A stretch of DNA of 32,653 nt from Vibrio sp. Isolate32 (GTDB lineage: Bacteria > Pseudomonadota > Gammaproteobacteria > Enterobacterales > Vibrionaceae): positions 1 to 32,653 of the forward strand of contig NZ_JAKEUQ010000037.1 in the NCBI RefSeq assembly GCF_022397955.1, in the 5' to 3' direction. Both the position numbers and the translations under genes were made by a program. Shown piece after piece: positions 8,695-17,001 of the stretch (position 1 is the first letter of the stretch; each line of letters opens with the position of its first letter). Under the pieces are notes generated by a model. The model saw only the letters and a program-made list of their open reading frames with translations. It made no database searches and had not been told where the DNA came from.

Positions 8695-9750
8695 ATGCAG
8701 AACAAAGCCTCTGATTTACTCATGCTCGTGATGCGAGTGGCTATCTTACTGACGCTGACAGTGATTGTGCTCGGTGCCTATACCCGATTATCGGATGCTG
8801 GACTTGGTTGTCCTGATTGGCCAGGATGTTACGGAAAGCTCACAGTACCGTCTGATGCACAAGCGGTGAACCAAGCCAACCTCCAATTCCCCGAACGTGC
8901 GCTTGAGGCTGATAAAGCTTGGATAGAGATGATACATCGCTACTTTGCTGTTTCGCTAGGGCTTCTTATCTTTGTTGTGGTCGCTTGGTGTATTAAGAAG
9001 AACATCACCTCTGCTGGGCTACCGTTACTTATTTCGGCAACAGTGATCTTTCAAGCTTTGTTAGGGATGTGGACTGTAACCCTCAAGCTGATGCCAGTTG
9101 TGGTGATGGCGCACTTGATGGGAGGCTTCACTCTGCTGTCTCTGCTCTGCTTACTCTATTGTCGCCTCTCTAATTTCCAGGTTCGCTTCGGTGAAGCGAC
9201 ATACTCGGCGACTATCAAGTTTGCTGCACTTTTTGGCTTGGTCGTTGTAATTGGACAGATTTTACTTGGCGGTTGGACGTCTTCAAATTATGCAGCGTTG
9301 GTATGTACTCAACTGCCTATCTGTGAAGGGAATTGGATAAGCTACCTAGACTTTAAGAACGCGTTCGACTTTGCGCAGCATGGTCATGATAACTATGAGT
9401 TTGGTGTACTCGAGTATCCCGCAAGGCTCACCATACACGTCATGCATAGGCTTGGTGCTATTGTGGCAACGCTAACGGTGCTAATGGTCGTGTATCAGTT
9501 GTGGAAATTTGGTCAAACAGCTCACCAAAAGCTGGGTGTCATTGTGGCATTGGTATTAGCAGTGCAAGTCAGTTTAGGGATCAGTAACGTGTGGTTTCAT
9601 CTACCGATTTCAGTAGCAGTGCTTCATAACTTAGTTGCGGCGATGCTGCTTGTCAGTCTGGTTGTGACAAACTTTGTAGTGTGGCAACGAAAACCAAGTG
9701 AGAGTTTGTTAAAGAACAGTGTATTACAAGGAGGTAATCATGGTCAGTAG
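8695..9750 (+). CDS. ctaA: Heme A synthase (COX15/CtaA)
   Basis: It oxidises the C8 methyl of heme O to the formyl group of heme A in the membrane. The 351 residues show about eight helices. Four conserved histidines lie in IEMIHRYFA (H81), VVMAHLMGG (H140), IHVMHRLGA and VLHNLVAA, the expected heme ligands. The Cys pair in the first periplasmic loop, LGCPDWPGC (C39 and C45), is present. The 3' end overlaps the ctaB start by 11 bases, so the two heme A pathway genes are coupled. GGAG precedes the ATG. Confidence 0.95.
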   Translation: MQNKASDLLMLVMRVAILLTLTVIVLGAYTRLSDAGLGCPDWPGCYGKLTVPSDAQAVNQANLQFPERALEADKAWIEMIHRYFAVSLGLLIFVVVAWCIKKNITSAGLPLLISATVIFQALLGMWTVTLKLMPVVVMAHLMGGFTLLSLLCLLYCRLSNFQVRFGEATYSATIKFAALFGLVVVIGQILLGGWTSSNYAALVCTQLPICEGNWISYLDFKNAFDFAQHGHDNYEFGVLEYPARLTIHVMHRLGAIVATLTVLMVVYQLWKFGQTAHQKLGVIVALVLAVQVSLGISNVWFHLPISVAVLHNLVAAMLLVSLVVTNFVVWQRKPSESLLKNSVLQGGNHGQ

Positions 9751-10678
9751 AACTTCAACACAGCATCAAATTGTGGTTCAAGATACCGCTTCAATTCATG
9801 AAGTTGCTGCTCAAAACAAAGCAGCTTGGAAGGTCTATTTAACACTGACCAAGCCTAAAGTGGTTGCTTTGATGTTGTTAACAGCATTAGTCGGCATGTG
9901 TTTAGCTGTGCCTAATGGATTGCCATTACAGCAAGCATTATTTGGCATGATAGGGATAGGGTTGATGGCGGGTTCAGCCGCTGCATTTAATCACTTGATC
10001 GACAAGAAGATCGATGGGCAAATGTCTCGTACTAATCGTCGTCCTTTACCATCGGGTGAGCTCAGCAGTGTACGAGTATTCGCCTTTGCAGCAGGTATCG
10101 GTTTACTTGGCTTTGCGACTTTAGCCTTGTTAGTTAACCCGCTTACGGCTTGGCTAACCTTTGCGAGTCTATTAGGTTATGCGGTTATCTATACCATGTA
10201 TTTAAAACGAGCGACGCCACAGAACATTGTCATTGCAGGGATCGCAGGGGCAATGCCACCTTTATTGGGTTGGACGGCAGTGACTAACGAGTTGCACTCC
10301 AACGCATGGCTACTGGTGATGATCATCTTTATCTGGACGCCTCCTCACTTTTGGGCGCTTGCGATTCATCGACGTGACGAATACGCAAAGGTAGATATTC
10401 CGATGCTGCCTGTGACTCACGGGATAGCCTACACCAAGACGTCAATTCTGCTGTATACACTGCTGCTATGCATCGTATGTGTGCTGCCAGTATTAGTTGG
10501 AATGAGCGGTTGGATATATCTGAGTGCTTCTTTGATGCTGAACGGTGGGTTTGTCTATCACGCTTGGGTTCTTAAATATCGTGATGAGCCCTACATGGCG
10601 ATGAAGACCTTTAAGTTCTCCATCTATCATCTCATGCTCTTGTTTGTTGCTTTGTTAGCGGACCATTATTTGCTTTGA
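9740..10678 (+). CDS. ctaB: Protoheme IX farnesyltransferase (heme O synthase)
   Basis: It adds farnesyl to heme B to make heme O, the substrate of CtaA. It is a UbiA-superfamily membrane enzyme of 312 residues with about nine helices. The two Asp-rich loops are visible: NHLIDKKIDGQMSRTNRRPL and the later region around HRRDEYAKVDIPMLPV, after IWTPPHFWALAI. AAGGAGGT (9728-9735) decides the start at ATG 9740 rather than an upstream in-frame ATG at 9719. It is the last gene of the oxidase locus and is followed by a strong terminator. cyoE is the equivalent name where it serves a bo3 oxidase. Confidence 0.96.
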   Translation: MVSRTSTQHQIVVQDTASIHEVAAQNKAAWKVYLTLTKPKVVALMLLTALVGMCLAVPNGLPLQQALFGMIGIGLMAGSAAAFNHLIDKKIDGQMSRTNRRPLPSGELSSVRVFAFAAGIGLLGFATLALLVNPLTAWLTFASLLGYAVIYTMYLKRATPQNIVIAGIAGAMPPLLGWTAVTNELHSNAWLLVMIIFIWTPPHFWALAIHRRDEYAKVDIPMLPVTHGIAYTKTSILLYTLLLCIVCVLPVLVGMSGWIYLSASLMLNGGFVYHAWVLKYRDEPYMAMKTFKFSIYHLMLLFVALLADHYLL

Positions 10679-10708
10679 TAACTGGTGTGTCTGCTTTTAC
10701 CGAACAAG

Positions 10709-10739
10709 AAAACGGATGCTCTAGGCATCCGTTTTTGTT
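10709..10739. terminator. Bidirectional terminator between ctaB and gbpA
   Basis: An 11-bp perfect stem (10709-10719 with 10725-10735, loop TCTAG) has T-runs on both strands. It can end the cox operon from the left and gbpA from the right. Confidence 0.9.
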
Positions 10740-10793
10740 TGGTTGGTTACACAAACTCATCTACCAGAAAGTAATTAAATCGCTCGCTAGCAA

Positions 10794-12260
10794 TTAGTCC
10801 ACTTTGTTCCAAGCATCTTGCCAATGTGAACCAACACCTGGTTCGTACTGAGTTGCTGTTGGTGCCCATTGAACACAGTAACCAGAGTATGGGAACTCTT
10901 TACACTGATACACGCTACCATCGCTGCTTAGCACTGTGGTTCCTTCAGTGTAAGACTCAATGTTTTCGGGGAACACGAAATCGTAATCGCCTTCTGGTGG
11001 CGGTGTTTGCTCATCCATCAGATGGAAATCAAGCGTATTCTGATCGACTAAGTTACCCTGGTCATCTTTCGTCACAACCACAAGCATGTGGTGGCCCGCT
11101 TCAGACTTAGATAAAGTCAGTTGAACATCTTCCACTTGTCCATCTACTAATTTTGACTTTTGAGAAGCAAGTGCCTCACGGTTATGGTTGTACACAGTTA
11201 ATTCAGCTTGAATATCGCCTGTTGCCGCTAAAGTAAGGTCAAGCTGTGTTGGCTGGTTTTCATCAATAATGTATTCAGACTCTAAGCCAGTTACTTCTAA
11301 CTCATGATCGGGTTCTGGAGTATCAATTTTGTAACCGATTTCTACGCTGTTAAAGCCTGAACCTGCTTTTAAATAAATAGGGTTCGAACCGTATACAGGA
11401 GCGAAATCGGCTTGGTCGTTCAATTGACCCGCTTTGATTTGTGTCTGCTCTTGATTGATCTTAGAGGCAAGTGCGTAAGACCAGTTATTTGCTTTGCCTT
11501 GCTCGTTGCTCTCAATCACAAGCTCGGTGCTGTAGGAAGCGTTCTCACCAGATTGATCGAAGACACGAGTGTAAATCGCATCACCAATGTTCAGGTCTTG
11601 AGTTGGATTGATTTGACCGCCTTGCTCCCAATCCGGAATGATAGGGCCGTCGCCATCAAACTTCACATCGATAACGTTGTAGAAAGCAGCTGAAGTGTCA
11701 CCTACATCCCAAACGGCAAGAATCACTTGGTAGCCTTCGCGCTCTGGCACATTACACAAATGGTTTACTTGCATTGGTGGTTGTTCCATATTGCCTTCAA
11801 CAACACAGAATGGCGTTAAGTCAAAAGAGCTGCGTGCCAAAGGTTGGTTTGGATTCCAATTTGGTTCCGTAATGTAATATTTCCAGTCTCGAGTCTTGTG
11901 GTTCGCTGTGAACGTCCACTCAAAGTATTGAGAACCAGACTTGATAGGGCGTTTAAGCCAGCGATCTGCTTTTTGCTCATCTAGCGCTGCCGCTAAAGAA
12001 GATTCCGCACTGGCGATCTTTCCATCAGCAGGGCCGACTTCAGGGAAACCTTCAGGACCTTCCACGCTTTGTGGTTCGTATTGGATACCACCACAGTCGG
12101 TGTTTTTCTCTTGCGTATCACTCGCAGGGAACTTACATAGAGCAACACGGCTCTCAGCAACGCCATTATTGTATGCAGAAACGTAACCGTGACCGAAGCT
12201 TGCACCGCTTACGCTAAGCAGCGACAGCACGATGAGTGATTTTTTTGGGAGTTGTTTCAT
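10794..12260 (-). CDS. gbpA: N-acetylglucosamine-binding protein A, AA10 lytic polysaccharide monooxygenase
   Basis: A secreted chitin-active LPMO that also acts as an adhesin to chitin and mucin in V. cholerae. The 488 residues begin with a signal peptide ending SFG before His24, the mature N-terminal residue. His24, His121 and Phe193 form the copper site. Domain order is AA10 (24 to about 205), two GbpA middle domains (to about 410) and a C-terminal chitin-binding module of the CBM73 type (from about 425: GTTVLSSDGSVYQCKEFPYSGYC). The resemblance to V. cholerae GbpA runs along the whole length, with no sign of truncation. AAGGA lies six bases before the ATG. The leader carries a c-di-GMP-I riboswitch and a terminator-like T-run. 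Confidence 0.97.
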   Translation of the reverse strand: MKQLPKKSLIVLSLLSVSGASFGHGYVSAYNNGVAESRVALCKFPASDTQEKNTDCGGIQYEPQSVEGPEGFPEVGPADGKIASAESSLAAALDEQKADRWLKRPIKSGSQYFEWTFTANHKTRDWKYYITEPNWNPNQPLARSSFDLTPFCVVEGNMEQPPMQVNHLCNVPEREGYQVILAVWDVGDTSAAFYNVIDVKFDGDGPIIPDWEQGGQINPTQDLNIGDAIYTRVFDQSGENASYSTELVIESNEQGKANNWSYALASKINQEQTQIKAGQLNDQADFAPVYGSNPIYLKAGSGFNSVEIGYKIDTPEPDHELEVTGLESEYIIDENQPTQLDLTLAATGDIQAELTVYNHNREALASQKSKLVDGQVEDVQLTLSKSEAGHHMLVVVTKDDQGNLVDQNTLDFHLMDEQTPPPEGDYDFVFPENIESYTEGTTVLSSDGSVYQCKEFPYSGYCVQWAPTATQYEPGVGSHWQDAWNKVD

Positions 12261-12287
12261 TATTTGTCCTTACTGTTTTTGACCGAC

Positions 12288-12332
12288 AAAAAAACACTCC
12301 GGCATGCATGTGCACTTAAATCCTATTAAGTG
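12288..12332 (-). promoter_or_regulatory. Expression platform of the gbpA riboswitch (terminator-like)
   Basis: Downstream of the aptamer a hairpin CACTTAA/TTAAGTG (12332-12313) is followed by GCCGGAGTG and seven T (12294-12288). GCCGGAGTG can pair, with one bulge and one G-U pair, with CACTTCTGGC in the 5' part of the aptamer (12415-12406). Such pairing would exclude the folded aptamer, the logic of a transcription switch. This is inferred from base pairing by eye. Confidence 0.55.
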
Positions 12333-12420
12333 GCGGCCCCGCTATCATAGACAGAATATTTGTCGACAGACCGGTGGCTTTGCGTCCTATTCTTTCAAAT
12401 AGTTTGCCAGAAGTGCGTTT
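12331..12420 (-). promoter_or_regulatory. Cyclic di-GMP-I (GEMM-I) riboswitch aptamer in the gbpA leader
   Basis: Read on the minus strand, the leader contains, in order, ACGCA, GGCAAAC, a short hairpin CTATT-T-GAAA-G-AATAG with a GNRA tetraloop (GAAA at 12396-12393), GGACGCAAAGCC, CCGGTCT and AGCGGGG followed by GCCGCC. These are the conserved blocks of the GEMM-I aptamer, in the right order and spacing. In V. cholerae the Vc1 copy of this riboswitch precedes gbpA, and the same arrangement is found here. About 70 bases separate the aptamer from the gbpA ATG, holding the expression platform. Whether c-di-GMP turns expression on or off cannot be read directly. Confidence 0.93.
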
Positions 12421-12740
12421 GAGCAAACTAAATGTAGTCAACCAGTTTTATAAATGCGAATCAATAGATTGAAATGTGGAATGCTAATCTCGAACTTTTA
12501 ATTCTTATCACAAATTAACTTGCTAAATGTATTCTTTATTTAAATATAAGTAATTGAAATAAATTAAGAAAACATTTGATTTAATTGCTTTTGTGAATGG
12601 TTTTGTCTTTTGAACTTTGCTTTGGGTAACAATTGAGTGCATATCAAAACCAAACCTTTGGTTTCCACTAACTGAACCCTGACACGTTATGTATGAAAAA
12701 CCGGACAATTAATTGGTATGAATTATATAAAGGAGTCAGT
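12421..12740. other. AT-rich intergenic region between gbpA leader and HTH gene
   Basis: About 320 bases without a gene; the promoters of gbpA (minus) and the HTH gene (plus) must lie here. On the minus strand TTGACT occurs about 20 bases upstream of the aptamer but has no convincing -10 partner. A clear AAAGGAG at 12729-12735 serves the HTH gene. Confidence 0.5.
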
Positions 12741-13094
12741 ATGGAATTCACTGAACAAGATAGAGAAGCGTTGTACCAAACGTGGATGTCACAAAAATCA
12801 CGAATGCGAATCACGCAGATGGAGTTTTCAAAGAAGCTTGGTATGAGTCAGCTGGATTTCTCAAATGTGCTGCGAGGGGAGTCGCCGCTGACTATGTCAT
12901 TTGTAAGCCATTTCTGTCGTCGACTTCATTTGGAACCGAGAAACGTATTCCCGTCACTTAAAGAAGGAAATGACTCTGGTCCTAAAGTGGTCTATTTGAA
13001 AACTAGAATGAGTGTTGATGGAGAGATCCAAAATGTTTATATCGAAGGAAATCAAGTTATCGTAGAGTATGCTCACACTGTTCAACAAAACTAA
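12741..13094 (+). CDS. Small helix-turn-helix (XRE-like) regulator
   Basis: A 117-residue protein. Residues about 18-60 form a helix-turn-helix of the Cro/C1 type: RITQMEFSKKLGMSQLDFSN, then VLRGESPLTMSFVSHFCRRL. A short C-terminal part (about 75-117) is rich in beta-type residues and could be an oligomer or ligand module. The start is ATG 12741, six bases after AAAGGAG; an upstream in-frame ATG at 12693 has no such site. It is divergent from gbpA, so it may act on gbpA, on itself or on neither. I do not recognise the exact family. Confidence 0.8.
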   Translation: MEFTEQDREALYQTWMSQKSRMRITQMEFSKKLGMSQLDFSNVLRGESPLTMSFVSHFCRRLHLEPRNVFPSLKEGNDSGPKVVYLKTRMSVDGEIQNVYIEGNQVIVEYAHTVQQN

Positions 13095-13192
13095 TTTTAG
13101 AGTTAGCTCTCAGTTATAGCCCCTTTTCTACAAACTTTCCATATATAGTGTGCCATACTTTATTGTTGTTCTTCTTCCAATCTAAGTGCGCT

Positions 13193-13864
13193 ATGAATCT
13201 TATAAAACTATTTTTGCTAGTCGCAACCAGCATCTTTTTGTTTGGTTGTGCAGGCGGCCCAATCAAGACTGCCACCAAATTCACCACTTATGAAGATTTT
13301 CAGACTGGCCCTGATGGGGGGGGCGATCTCGTTTGGGCAAGATTAGGGCTACGTGACGCCGATCGCCTAAAGAGTAAGTTGGATTATTACGATTCTGTCG
13401 TCATTGCCCAAATCTTTGTGCTAGCCGAAGAAGGTTTGTTAGATCAAGATGAAATTCAGGAGCTTACCGACCATATAGTGAGTCGTTTAGAGGAGAAAAT
13501 ATCGCCTCACAAAATGATCGTTGGCGAGCCGACGGGTAAAACGTTACGTCTAAGTATCGCATTGAGTAACGTTGAAATGCCAAATCCTATCTTAGCCGTT
13601 ACCAGTAGTGTCTTACCTTTTGGGCTTGCCATGTCGACCATCTCAAAAGTTGCGACAGGAGAGCATACCAATGTTGGTAGTGCGAGTGTCGAGCTGTTGG
13701 TGAGTGACGCTCAAGATGGCACACCACTGTTCGCAGCGATCGATCGCGAAGCGGGAAACAAGGACTTTTCGACTATGATCGATTCACTTGACGACGCCAA
13801 AGATGCAATCAACTATTGGGTTGAACGTTTAGGTGATACTCTACAGAACATCGATGACGCATAG
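13193..13864 (+). CDS. DUF3313-type lipoprotein
   Basis: A 223-residue protein with a lipoprotein signal peptide: MNLIKLFLLVATSIFLFGC, with the lipobox LFGC at Cys19. After the lipid site the mature part is acidic, with a conserved-looking core that includes a glycine-rich hydrophobic segment (about 120-150), as in the DUF3313 family of envelope lipoproteins. The chosen ATG at 13193 starts the signal peptide directly; the ribosome binding site is weak. An upstream in-frame start at 13148 would bury the signal. The next gene starts 12 bases later, so they may be cotranscribed. Function unknown. Confidence 0.78.
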   Translation: MNLIKLFLLVATSIFLFGCAGGPIKTATKFTTYEDFQTGPDGGGDLVWARLGLRDADRLKSKLDYYDSVVIAQIFVLAEEGLLDQDEIQELTDHIVSRLEEKISPHKMIVGEPTGKTLRLSIALSNVEMPNPILAVTSSVLPFGLAMSTISKVATGEHTNVGSASVELLVSDAQDGTPLFAAIDREAGNKDFSTMIDSLDDAKDAINYWVERLGDTLQNIDDA

Positions 13865-13876
13865 AAAGGCCGAACA

Positions 13877-14092
13877 ATGTTAGAGAAAGAGAACCTGATT
13901 AAGTTGGCTCGAATGCAGATGCCATTTGGAAAGTACACCGGCCGCACACTAATTGACTTGCCTGAAGAATATTTGTTGTGGTTTGACAAGAAAGGGTTCC
14001 CAAACGGTGAGCTAGGTGACTTGCTCAAACTGTGCCTAGCGCTAAAAATAGAAGGGCTCGATAGTGTCGTCAAGCCATTGAAAAAAATGTAA
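13877..14092 (+). CDS. DUF3820-family small protein
   Basis: A 71-residue cytoplasmic protein with the pattern MPFGKYTGRTLIDLPEEYLLWF, the hallmark of DUF3820, also annotated as a putative quorum-sensing-regulated virulence factor family. The fold is known only from family members, and no reaction is assigned. It ends nine bases before a good terminator and follows the DUF3313 lipoprotein gene closely. Confidence 0.88.
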   Translation: MLEKENLIKLARMQMPFGKYTGRTLIDLPEEYLLWFDKKGFPNGELGDLLKLCLALKIEGLDSVVKPLKKM

Positions 14093-14100
14093 TTAATTTT

Positions 14101-14130
14101 AAAGCTCACGTTAACAGAGTGGGCTTTTTT
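14101..14130 (+). terminator. Rho-independent terminator after the DUF3820 gene
   Basis: A nine-pair stem (14101-14109 with 14119-14127, one G-U) runs into a tract of six T at 14125-14130. Confidence 0.85.
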
Positions 14131-14216
14131 GTTTCTGTTGATAGAACAGTTTTGCTTACAAGTGATGGGTGAAAAACATTCAACGTCATCCGATTGAAAT
14201 TGCGCAATCGATAGTG

Positions 14217-14256
14217 TGTAAATAAAGTTATACAGGGTGTTTTAAATATAAAACAC
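14217..14256. promoter_or_regulatory. Tandem TyrR-type operator upstream of aroG
   Basis: The first box is TGTAAA-TAAAGT-TATACA at 14217-14234, one base off the TyrR consensus TGTAAA-N6-TTTACA. A second, weaker box TGTTTT-AAATAT-AAAACA lies at 14238-14255, part of a 20-base palindrome (14237-14256). Box starts are 21 bases apart, two helical turns, so two TyrR dimers could lie on the same face. TyrR represses aroG in E. coli, which supports the reading. A third inverted repeat CGATTG...CAATCG lies just upstream (14191-14210), of unknown meaning. Confidence 0.7.
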
Positions 14257-14403
14257 AAAAAAAATTGCGTTCTTTTTAAATTAGTGATTGAAACTGGAGT
14301 TTTTACTAGTTAAGTTACAGGGAACAAGAAGATATGTGCTGATGGAAAGTTACGTGAGATAACGTACATTCAGCTCAAGGATAGATATAGGAAGAAGTAA
14401 GCA

Positions 14404-15456
14404 ATGTTCCAGACTGATGATGTAAGAATTAACAAAGTAAAAGAGTTATTACCCCCTGTTGCTGTTTTAGAAAAGTTTCCAGCGACAGAAGTTGCTTCTT
14501 CTACAACCTTTGAAAGCCGTAAAGCAATTCACAACATTCTAGAAGACAACGATGATCGCCTGTTGGTTATTGTTGGTCCATGTTCTATTCATGATCCAGA
14601 AGCGGCTCTTGAATACGGTAAGCGCTTGAAAGTACTACGTGACGAACTGGGCGATAAGCTTGAAGTCGTAATGCGTGTTTACTTTGAAAAACCACGTACT
14701 ACCGTTGGTTGGAAAGGTCTGATCAATGACCCGTACATGGATGACACGTTCAAGCTAAACGATGGTCTGCGTCTTGGACGTAAGCTATTGCTTGATCTAA
14801 CAGACATAGGTATGCCGACAGCAAGTGAATTCCTAGACATGATCACGCCTCAATACGTAGCAGACTTAATCAGCTGGGGTGCAATTGGTGCACGTACTAC
14901 AGAATCTCAAGTTCACCGTGAGCTAGCTTCTGGTCTTTCATGCCCTGTTGGCTTTAAGAATGGTACCGATGGCAACATAAAGATCGCAACAGACGCAATC
15001 CGCTCTGCAAGTGCTTCTCACCACTTCTTATCTGTAACTAAGTACGGCCATTCAGCTATCGTTGAAACGGCTGGCAACCCTGATTGTCATATCATCCTAC
15101 GTGGTGGTAAAGAGCCAAACTACAGCGCAGAGCATGTTGGTAAGATCAAGCAAGAGCTTGAAGCTTCAGGCCTACCACAGAAAGTAATGATCGACTTCAG
15201 CCACGCAAACAGCTCTAAGCAATTCAAGCGCCAACTGAATGTATCGGATGACGTGAGCGCGCAGATCTCTGGTGGTGACAAAGCTATCTTTGGTGTGATG
15301 ATTGAATCTCATCTAGTTGAAGGTCGCCAGGATTTGGTTGACGGCAAAGCTCCAACATACGGCCAGTCAATTACTGATGCTTGTATTGGTTGGGAAGATA
15401 CTGAAACAGTACTTCGTCAACTGGCAGATGCAGTTGAAGCTCGCCGTAACAAGTAA
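14404..15456 (+). CDS. aroG: 3-deoxy-D-arabino-heptulosonate 7-phosphate synthase
   Basis: It condenses phosphoenolpyruvate and erythrose 4-phosphate, the first step of the shikimate pathway. The 350 residues closely follow the class I AroG type: LLVIVGPCSIHDP, MRVYFEKPRTTVGWKGL, GAIGARTTESQVHREL, KNGTDGN and DFSHANSSK are all present, with no gap. Overall wording resembles the Phe-sensitive E. coli AroG more than AroF or AroH, but the inhibitor cannot be proved from sequence. A long leader (14131-14403) contains TyrR-type boxes. AGGAAG precedes the ATG by about ten bases. A terminator follows. Confidence 0.95.
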   Translation: MFQTDDVRINKVKELLPPVAVLEKFPATEVASSTTFESRKAIHNILEDNDDRLLVIVGPCSIHDPEAALEYGKRLKVLRDELGDKLEVVMRVYFEKPRTTVGWKGLINDPYMDDTFKLNDGLRLGRKLLLDLTDIGMPTASEFLDMITPQYVADLISWGAIGARTTESQVHRELASGLSCPVGFKNGTDGNIKIATDAIRSASASHHFLSVTKYGHSAIVETAGNPDCHIILRGGKEPNYSAEHVGKIKQELEASGLPQKVMIDFSHANSSKQFKRQLNVSDDVSAQISGGDKAIFGVMIESHLVEGRQDLVDGKAPTYGQSITDACIGWEDTETVLRQLADAVEARRNK

Positions 15457-15498
15457 ATTAGTGACTTTAACTTGTCCCTAGAACGACTTAGACAATTG

Positions 15499-15534
15499 AA
15501 GCCCTTATTCGCTTTTGTGAGTAAGGGCTTTTTT
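15499..15534 (+). terminator. Rho-independent terminator after aroG
   Basis: A 12-pair stem (15499-15510 with 15519-15530, one G-U) is followed by T-run 15529-15534. It lies between the convergent aroG and manB. Confidence 0.9.
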
Positions 15535-15561
15535 GATGTTAATAGGAAGCTGTTAGTATCT

Positions 15562-16986
15562 CTAAACAAGCAAAGATAATAGCTCGTCGACTTTACGTGA
15601 CAATAGAGCTTTATCTCGCTTGGTTTCTACGTTAAGCCGGATCAGTGGCTCGGTATTTGACTTCCTTAAGTTAAAGCGCCAGGTGCCCATATCTATGCTG
15701 ATACCGTCGGTATGATCGATGTTTACAGCACGTTTTTGGTAGCGTGATAATACATGGTCTATGACTTGATCTGAGTCTGCTACCTTGCGATTTATCTCTC
15801 CAGAAGAGGGGAATCTTTCTACGCTAGAGCTGATAAGTTGATGAAGAGATTGTTGAGTCTTACTGATCAGTTCAATGACGAGTAGCCAAGGAATCATCCC
15901 TGAGTCGCAGTACCCAAAGTCACGGAAGTAGTGATGTGCACTCATCTCTCCACCGTACACAGCGTTGAGCTCTCGCATTTTCTCTTTGATCAAAGCATGC
16001 CCAGCTTTTACGCCAACAGCGTTTCCACCGAGCTTTTCTGCAATCTCTATTGTATTCCATGTCATGCGCATGTCGTGTAGTACAGTTGCATTGGAATCCT
16101 TCAGCAAGAAGGCTTTGGTTAGCAGACCGACGATGTAGTAACCCTCAATGTAATTACCTTTTTCATCAAAGAAGAAACAACGATCAAAATCACCATCCCA
16201 GGCAATACCAAGGTCTGCGGAATGCTCTAAAACGGCGTTGCGGGTAGCAGCTTGGCTTTCTTTGAGTAAAGGGTTAGGGATGCCATTTGGGTACATCCCA
16301 TCAGGAATGTGATGTACCTTGATGAAGGTGATTGGAGCATTCAGTTCATTGAACTTGGTCTCTAAAGCATCAATGACATGCCCAGCAACGCCGTTTCCCG
16401 CGTTAACCACAATCTTCATCGGTGGTAGCTTTGACGACTTTATGTAAGAGAGTAGGTGATCCACATAAGGAGCGAGAATACTGCTCGTTCTAATGGAATT
16501 ATCGGCTTGTTCATGGCTGATCGGTTGTTCGCTGATTCTCTCATATTCTAGAGCTTCAATGCGCTGTTTAATTACATCTAACCCATTGTTTTTACTGATT
16601 GGGTTAGCGTTTAGACCGACTAACTTCATACCGTTGTAATTGATTGGATTGTGGCTTGCCGTAATCTGGACTCCGCCAATGGCTTGTAGGTGGCGAGTCG
16701 CAAAGTAGACTTCTTCTGTGCCTGTCATACCGAGATTTACCACGTTGATCCCTGATTCAATCAAACCCTTGGTCATCGCTTTCTGCAGTGGCAGTGAGGT
16801 TTTACGGTTATCTCGGCCAATGACTATTTGAGCCAAATCATCGAATGACGTTTTAGATACACTGGCAAGAACATATTCGCCAAATGCTCTACCAAGCAGG
16901 TAAGCAAGGCGCTCATTGATTTGTTTACCAATGATTCCTCGGATATCGTTATTTTTAAAGCAGCTGAGGTCTAAATTCTGTTTCAT
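15562..16986 (-). CDS. manB: Phosphomannomutase (ManB/CpsG)
   Basis: It converts mannose 6-phosphate to mannose 1-phosphate for GDP-mannose synthesis. The 474 residues have the superfamily motifs: catalytic Ser111 in ITASHNPINYNG, metal loop DGDFDR (264-269), sugar loop GGEMSAHHYF and phosphate-binding KSNTEPLIRLN near the C-terminus. It follows manC by 15 bases on the same strand, so the two form a transcription unit for the activated mannose used in surface polysaccharides. No glycosyltransferase genes are adjacent, so the end product is not visible here. Confidence 0.94.
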   Translation of the reverse strand: MKQNLDLSCFKNNDIRGIIGKQINERLAYLLGRAFGEYVLASVSKTSFDDLAQIVIGRDNRKTSLPLQKAMTKGLIESGINVVNLGMTGTEEVYFATRHLQAIGGVQITASHNPINYNGMKLVGLNANPISKNNGLDVIKQRIEALEYERISEQPISHEQADNSIRTSSILAPYVDHLLSYIKSSKLPPMKIVVNAGNGVAGHVIDALETKFNELNAPITFIKVHHIPDGMYPNGIPNPLLKESQAATRNAVLEHSADLGIAWDGDFDRCFFFDEKGNYIEGYYIVGLLTKAFLLKDSNATVLHDMRMTWNTIEIAEKLGGNAVGVKAGHALIKEKMRELNAVYGGEMSAHHYFRDFGYCDSGMIPWLLVIELISKTQQSLHQLISSSVERFPSSGEINRKVADSDQVIDHVLSRYQKRAVNIDHTDGISIDMGTWRFNLRKSNTEPLIRLNVETKRDKALLSRKVDELLSLLV

Positions 16987-17001
16987 TCTATTGTGGCCGC
17001 T

